Assembly (NCBI GenBank): GCA_026874595.1
Contig: CM049312.1
Coordinates: 27,769,956-27,833,955, forward strand
DNA: 64,000 nucleotides
Direction of reading: 5' to 3'
Source of the DNA: Sipunculus nudus
Taxonomy: Eukaryota > Annelida > Sipuncula > Golfingiida > Sipunculidae
Each line of letters starts with the position of its first letter. Positions within the stretch are counted from its first letter, which is position 1. A program made the translations under genes and the position numbers. Below are positions 62,211 to 64,000 of the stretch, one piece after another. The notes beneath the pieces are model-generated. The model ran no database searches and was not told the origin of the DNA. It saw only the letters and a list, made by a program, of their open reading frames with translations.

Positions 62211-63350
62211 ATGGCCAGCAGGCGGCAAATTGAAAGAATTGAACTTGCTAGAATGTGCGCGGAAGTGTCTGAGTACTCTACCCAGGGTGATAACTTCATA
62301 GACAAGTCTGCGTACTCAACAGAAAGCGTTAATGTCATAGACGATGACATAAATACAGGGGAAACACTTTCAGAAATGGACACCTCATTGACGAGCATTG
62401 ACAACGGAACTGGCGGGCTATTACTTGTGTCGAATCCGACGTGTACCTCGGTTCATATGTCGGTTTGTGAAGGGTTTGACCCCGAGCTGGACGAGAAGAG
62501 AGCTCCCTTTTGGACTCAAGGGTCCCCTTTCTCTCTGCAGTTGGCCTTTCACATGGCGAAACGCCGTGGTCTTGGGTTGCACGTTTTGCCTGTTTTCCTG
62601 AAAAACGCCAAGCGGTTCGTGAACAACATATTTGAAGACGTCGGGATGGGCACGGACGAAACACTTTTACACAGTTGCATAAAGAATTGGGGCAGGGAAC
62701 GTGCTGCCACGGGGATACTGCGCGACCTAACGCACAGCCGAGGGATCAACAAGACCGATATGAATGGCGACACCTGCTTGCACCTGGCCGTTAAGAAGGG
62801 TATGTATTCACTGGTTAGGCAGTTGGTGGCTCGCGGTGCTGACACAGAGGCTAGAGACGCGCACGGGAACACACCGTTGCATTTGGCTTCAGCCAGAGGT
62901 GACACGATGTGTGCTATGGCTCTGACATTGTACCTGACACATGCAGAAGTGAAAAAATATATACGTTACAGACCGTTTAACAGAGTCCCCCCAAGGCCGA
63001 ACATTTTGAACTACGACGGGCAGACATGCGTACATTTGGCTGCGGAAGGTGGGCACAAGGACCTGCTAGGTTGCCTCAAACCACTGCTGGAGGATGTCGA
63101 TGTGCCTAATGGAAAGACGGGAAAGACTGCACTGTACGAAGCAGCTGAGTCTGGCAGAATAGACATGGTACGATATTTGGTAAATGAATGTTGGGCGAAT
63201 GCACACGCGCGAGCGTGGAACAGGAGTTCTCCCTTGGAAGCTGCAATGTCGAACGGGCACGAGGAATGTGTTATGTTTCTTGTAGGGTTGGGTGCTGTGC
63301 GCCCGGACAATTGCGACAGCGAAGAAGACAGCATGACCGAGAGTGGATAG
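62211..63350 (+). CDS. I-kappa-B-like ankyrin repeat protein, 379 aa
   Basis: I start at ATG 62,211 (GTACCATGGCC). The longer frame begins at an ATG that lies within the TATA box. A Ser/Thr/Asp-rich N terminus (1-85) and an aromatic linker precede six ankyrin repeats from about residue 135: TDETLLHSCIKNWG, NGDTCLHLAVKKG, HGNTPLHLASARGD, then after an insert DGQTCVHLAAEGGH, GKTALYEAAESGR and a last weak one. Organisation equals that of the 378 aa neighbour, including the long insert after repeat 3, so the genes are duplicates, but N termini differ. The C terminus is acidic (DSEEDSMTESG). Same inferred NF-kappa-B-directed role. Confidence 0.88.
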   Translation: MASRRQIERIELARMCAEVSEYSTQGDNFIDKSAYSTESVNVIDDDINTGETLSEMDTSLTSIDNGTGGLLLVSNPTCTSVHMSVCEGFDPELDEKRAPFWTQGSPFSLQLAFHMAKRRGLGLHVLPVFLKNAKRFVNNIFEDVGMGTDETLLHSCIKNWGRERAATGILRDLTHSRGINKTDMNGDTCLHLAVKKGMYSLVRQLVARGADTEARDAHGNTPLHLASARGDTMCAMALTLYLTHAEVKKYIRYRPFNRVPPRPNILNYDGQTCVHLAAEGGHKDLLGCLKPLLEDVDVPNGKTGKTALYEAAESGRIDMVRYLVNECWANAHARAWNRSSPLEAAMSNGHEECVMFLVGLGAVRPDNCDSEEDSMTESG

Positions 63351-63742
63351 CTTAATACGAAAGTGTATACACTATGATTGTATACTGTGCCTACTAATTA
63401 TCCCGCAATGACAGCACTGGCTGATGAACTGGGGGGAGGGGGGGGGGGGGCTTCGCTTTCCGGATACACCGTTGTTCAACCCTAAACAAACACTACCAAT
63501 GACGTGGCTGTGTGTGACCGTGAACAAAAATCCCGCATGTCGGATGACGCATTATCATGCTGTGATTTGTGGGGAAATCCGACGTTACCAAAATTAGAAA
63601 TTACCTCACAAATGTGACTTTCGGATATTCCACGGGTTAAAAATAGATATCGTTTTAGCGTATAAATATATGACTGTTCTGGTAGTATTTGATCACATAC
63701 CGTTGCAGTTCACTGTTCGTTTACACGTTTAGAGACAGAGAC
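63351..63742. promoter_or_regulatory. upstream region of third ankyrin gene
   Basis: A G homopolymer at 63,430-63,450 and TATAAATA at 63,661-63,668, 75-82 bp before the next ATG. No gene. Confidence 0.6.
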
Positions 63743-64000
63743 ATGTTTTGTTCGACGGAGTCAGTCGAGGCTGGGATGCGTAGACTTCACATTAGCGAAA
63801 ACAGCACCGTCAAAGACATACGCGAGAACAGCACCGCCAAAGAAGTCACGGTTTCTGGTGCCCCACAGGACGTATCGTCCACCCCGTGTCACATTCTCTC
63901 CCGTGACAGTGCCGGTGAGACGTTTCTACACAATTGCATATTAGCCGGGATGGAAGGCTGGGCGATATCGGTACTAGACAGAATGGACGGGCCAGGAGTC
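63743..64000 (+). CDS. third ankyrin-type gene, 5' part (cut by window edge)
   Basis: The frame is open for 86 codons from ATG 63,743 to the edge. The N-terminal part has two related Glu-Asn-Ser-Thr blocks (SENSTVKDI, RENSTAKEV). The last ~30 residues (AGETFLHNCILAGMEGWAIS) align with the first ankyrin repeat of the two upstream genes. It follows them in the same direction with the same spacing and a TATA box, so it is very likely the third member of the cluster. Confidence 0.75.
   Translation, partial: MFCSTESVEAGMRRLHISENSTVKDIRENSTAKEVTVSGAPQDVSSTPCHILSRDSAGETFLHNCILAGMEGWAISVLDRMDGPGV

Overview
The window joins two kinds of DNA. Bases 1 to about 24,760 look like an ordinary invertebrate animal chromosome: AT-rich, with satellites, TA and CT microsatellites, tRNA-derived SINEs, LINE remnants, a decayed Ty3-type LTR retrotransposon, the last two exons of a glycoside hydrolase family 1 gene with GT/AG splice sites, and a pair of small intronless paralogues. 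From 24,761 to the right edge the sequence is richer in GC and packed with intronless genes that have TATA boxes about 30-110 bp upstream of their ATG. It reads like the accessory end of a large animal DNA virus, integrated in the host or co-assembled with it. Gene layout, ~10 kb inverted repeats and content would fit a herpes-like virus of invertebrates (malacoherpesvirus type). No core gene (polymerase, terminase, capsid) lies in the window, so that assignment is only a hypothesis.

Layout of the viral-like part. (1) 24,761-44,853 is a nearly perfect palindrome: two ~9.96 kb arms around a 172 bp spacer. Each arm carries the same set: three paralogous proteins with zinc ribbons and a duplicated domain (409, 510 and 543 aa), a 321 aa protein with an FG-nucleoporin-like tail, a 61 aa and perhaps a 62 aa small protein, a complete tRNA-Asn(GTT) gene, and a 111 nt tRNA-like polymerase III unit. 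The arms differ at four substitutions I found and one homopolymer. (2) 44,854-49,640 holds two paralogous secreted proteins with a fibronectin-III-like domain. (3) 49,645-53,090 is a second, older palindrome built of ~106 bp GC-rich units that change orientation at a 15 bp hairpin. A copy of the tRNA-Asn segment is inserted in one arm between 39 bp direct repeats. (4) 53,186-59,230 holds tandem arrays, two paralogues with a shared N terminus (one with a PPxY motif), a coiled-coil protein with Lys/Ala repeats, a Cys-rich protein and a C2H2-like zinc finger protein. (5) 59,814-64,000 holds a small coiled-coil protein and three tandem ankyrin proteins resembling I-kappa-B, the last cut by the window edge.

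The viral-like genes look mainly host-directed: NF-kappa-B-pathway mimicry (ankyrins), possible cytokine-receptor mimicry (secreted FN3 proteins), nuclear-pore mimicry (FG protein) and use of NEDD4-type ligases (PPxY). These roles are inferred from domains. Several predicted starts had to be moved inward because the longest frame begins at a non-ATG codon or lies upstream of, or inside, the TATA box.
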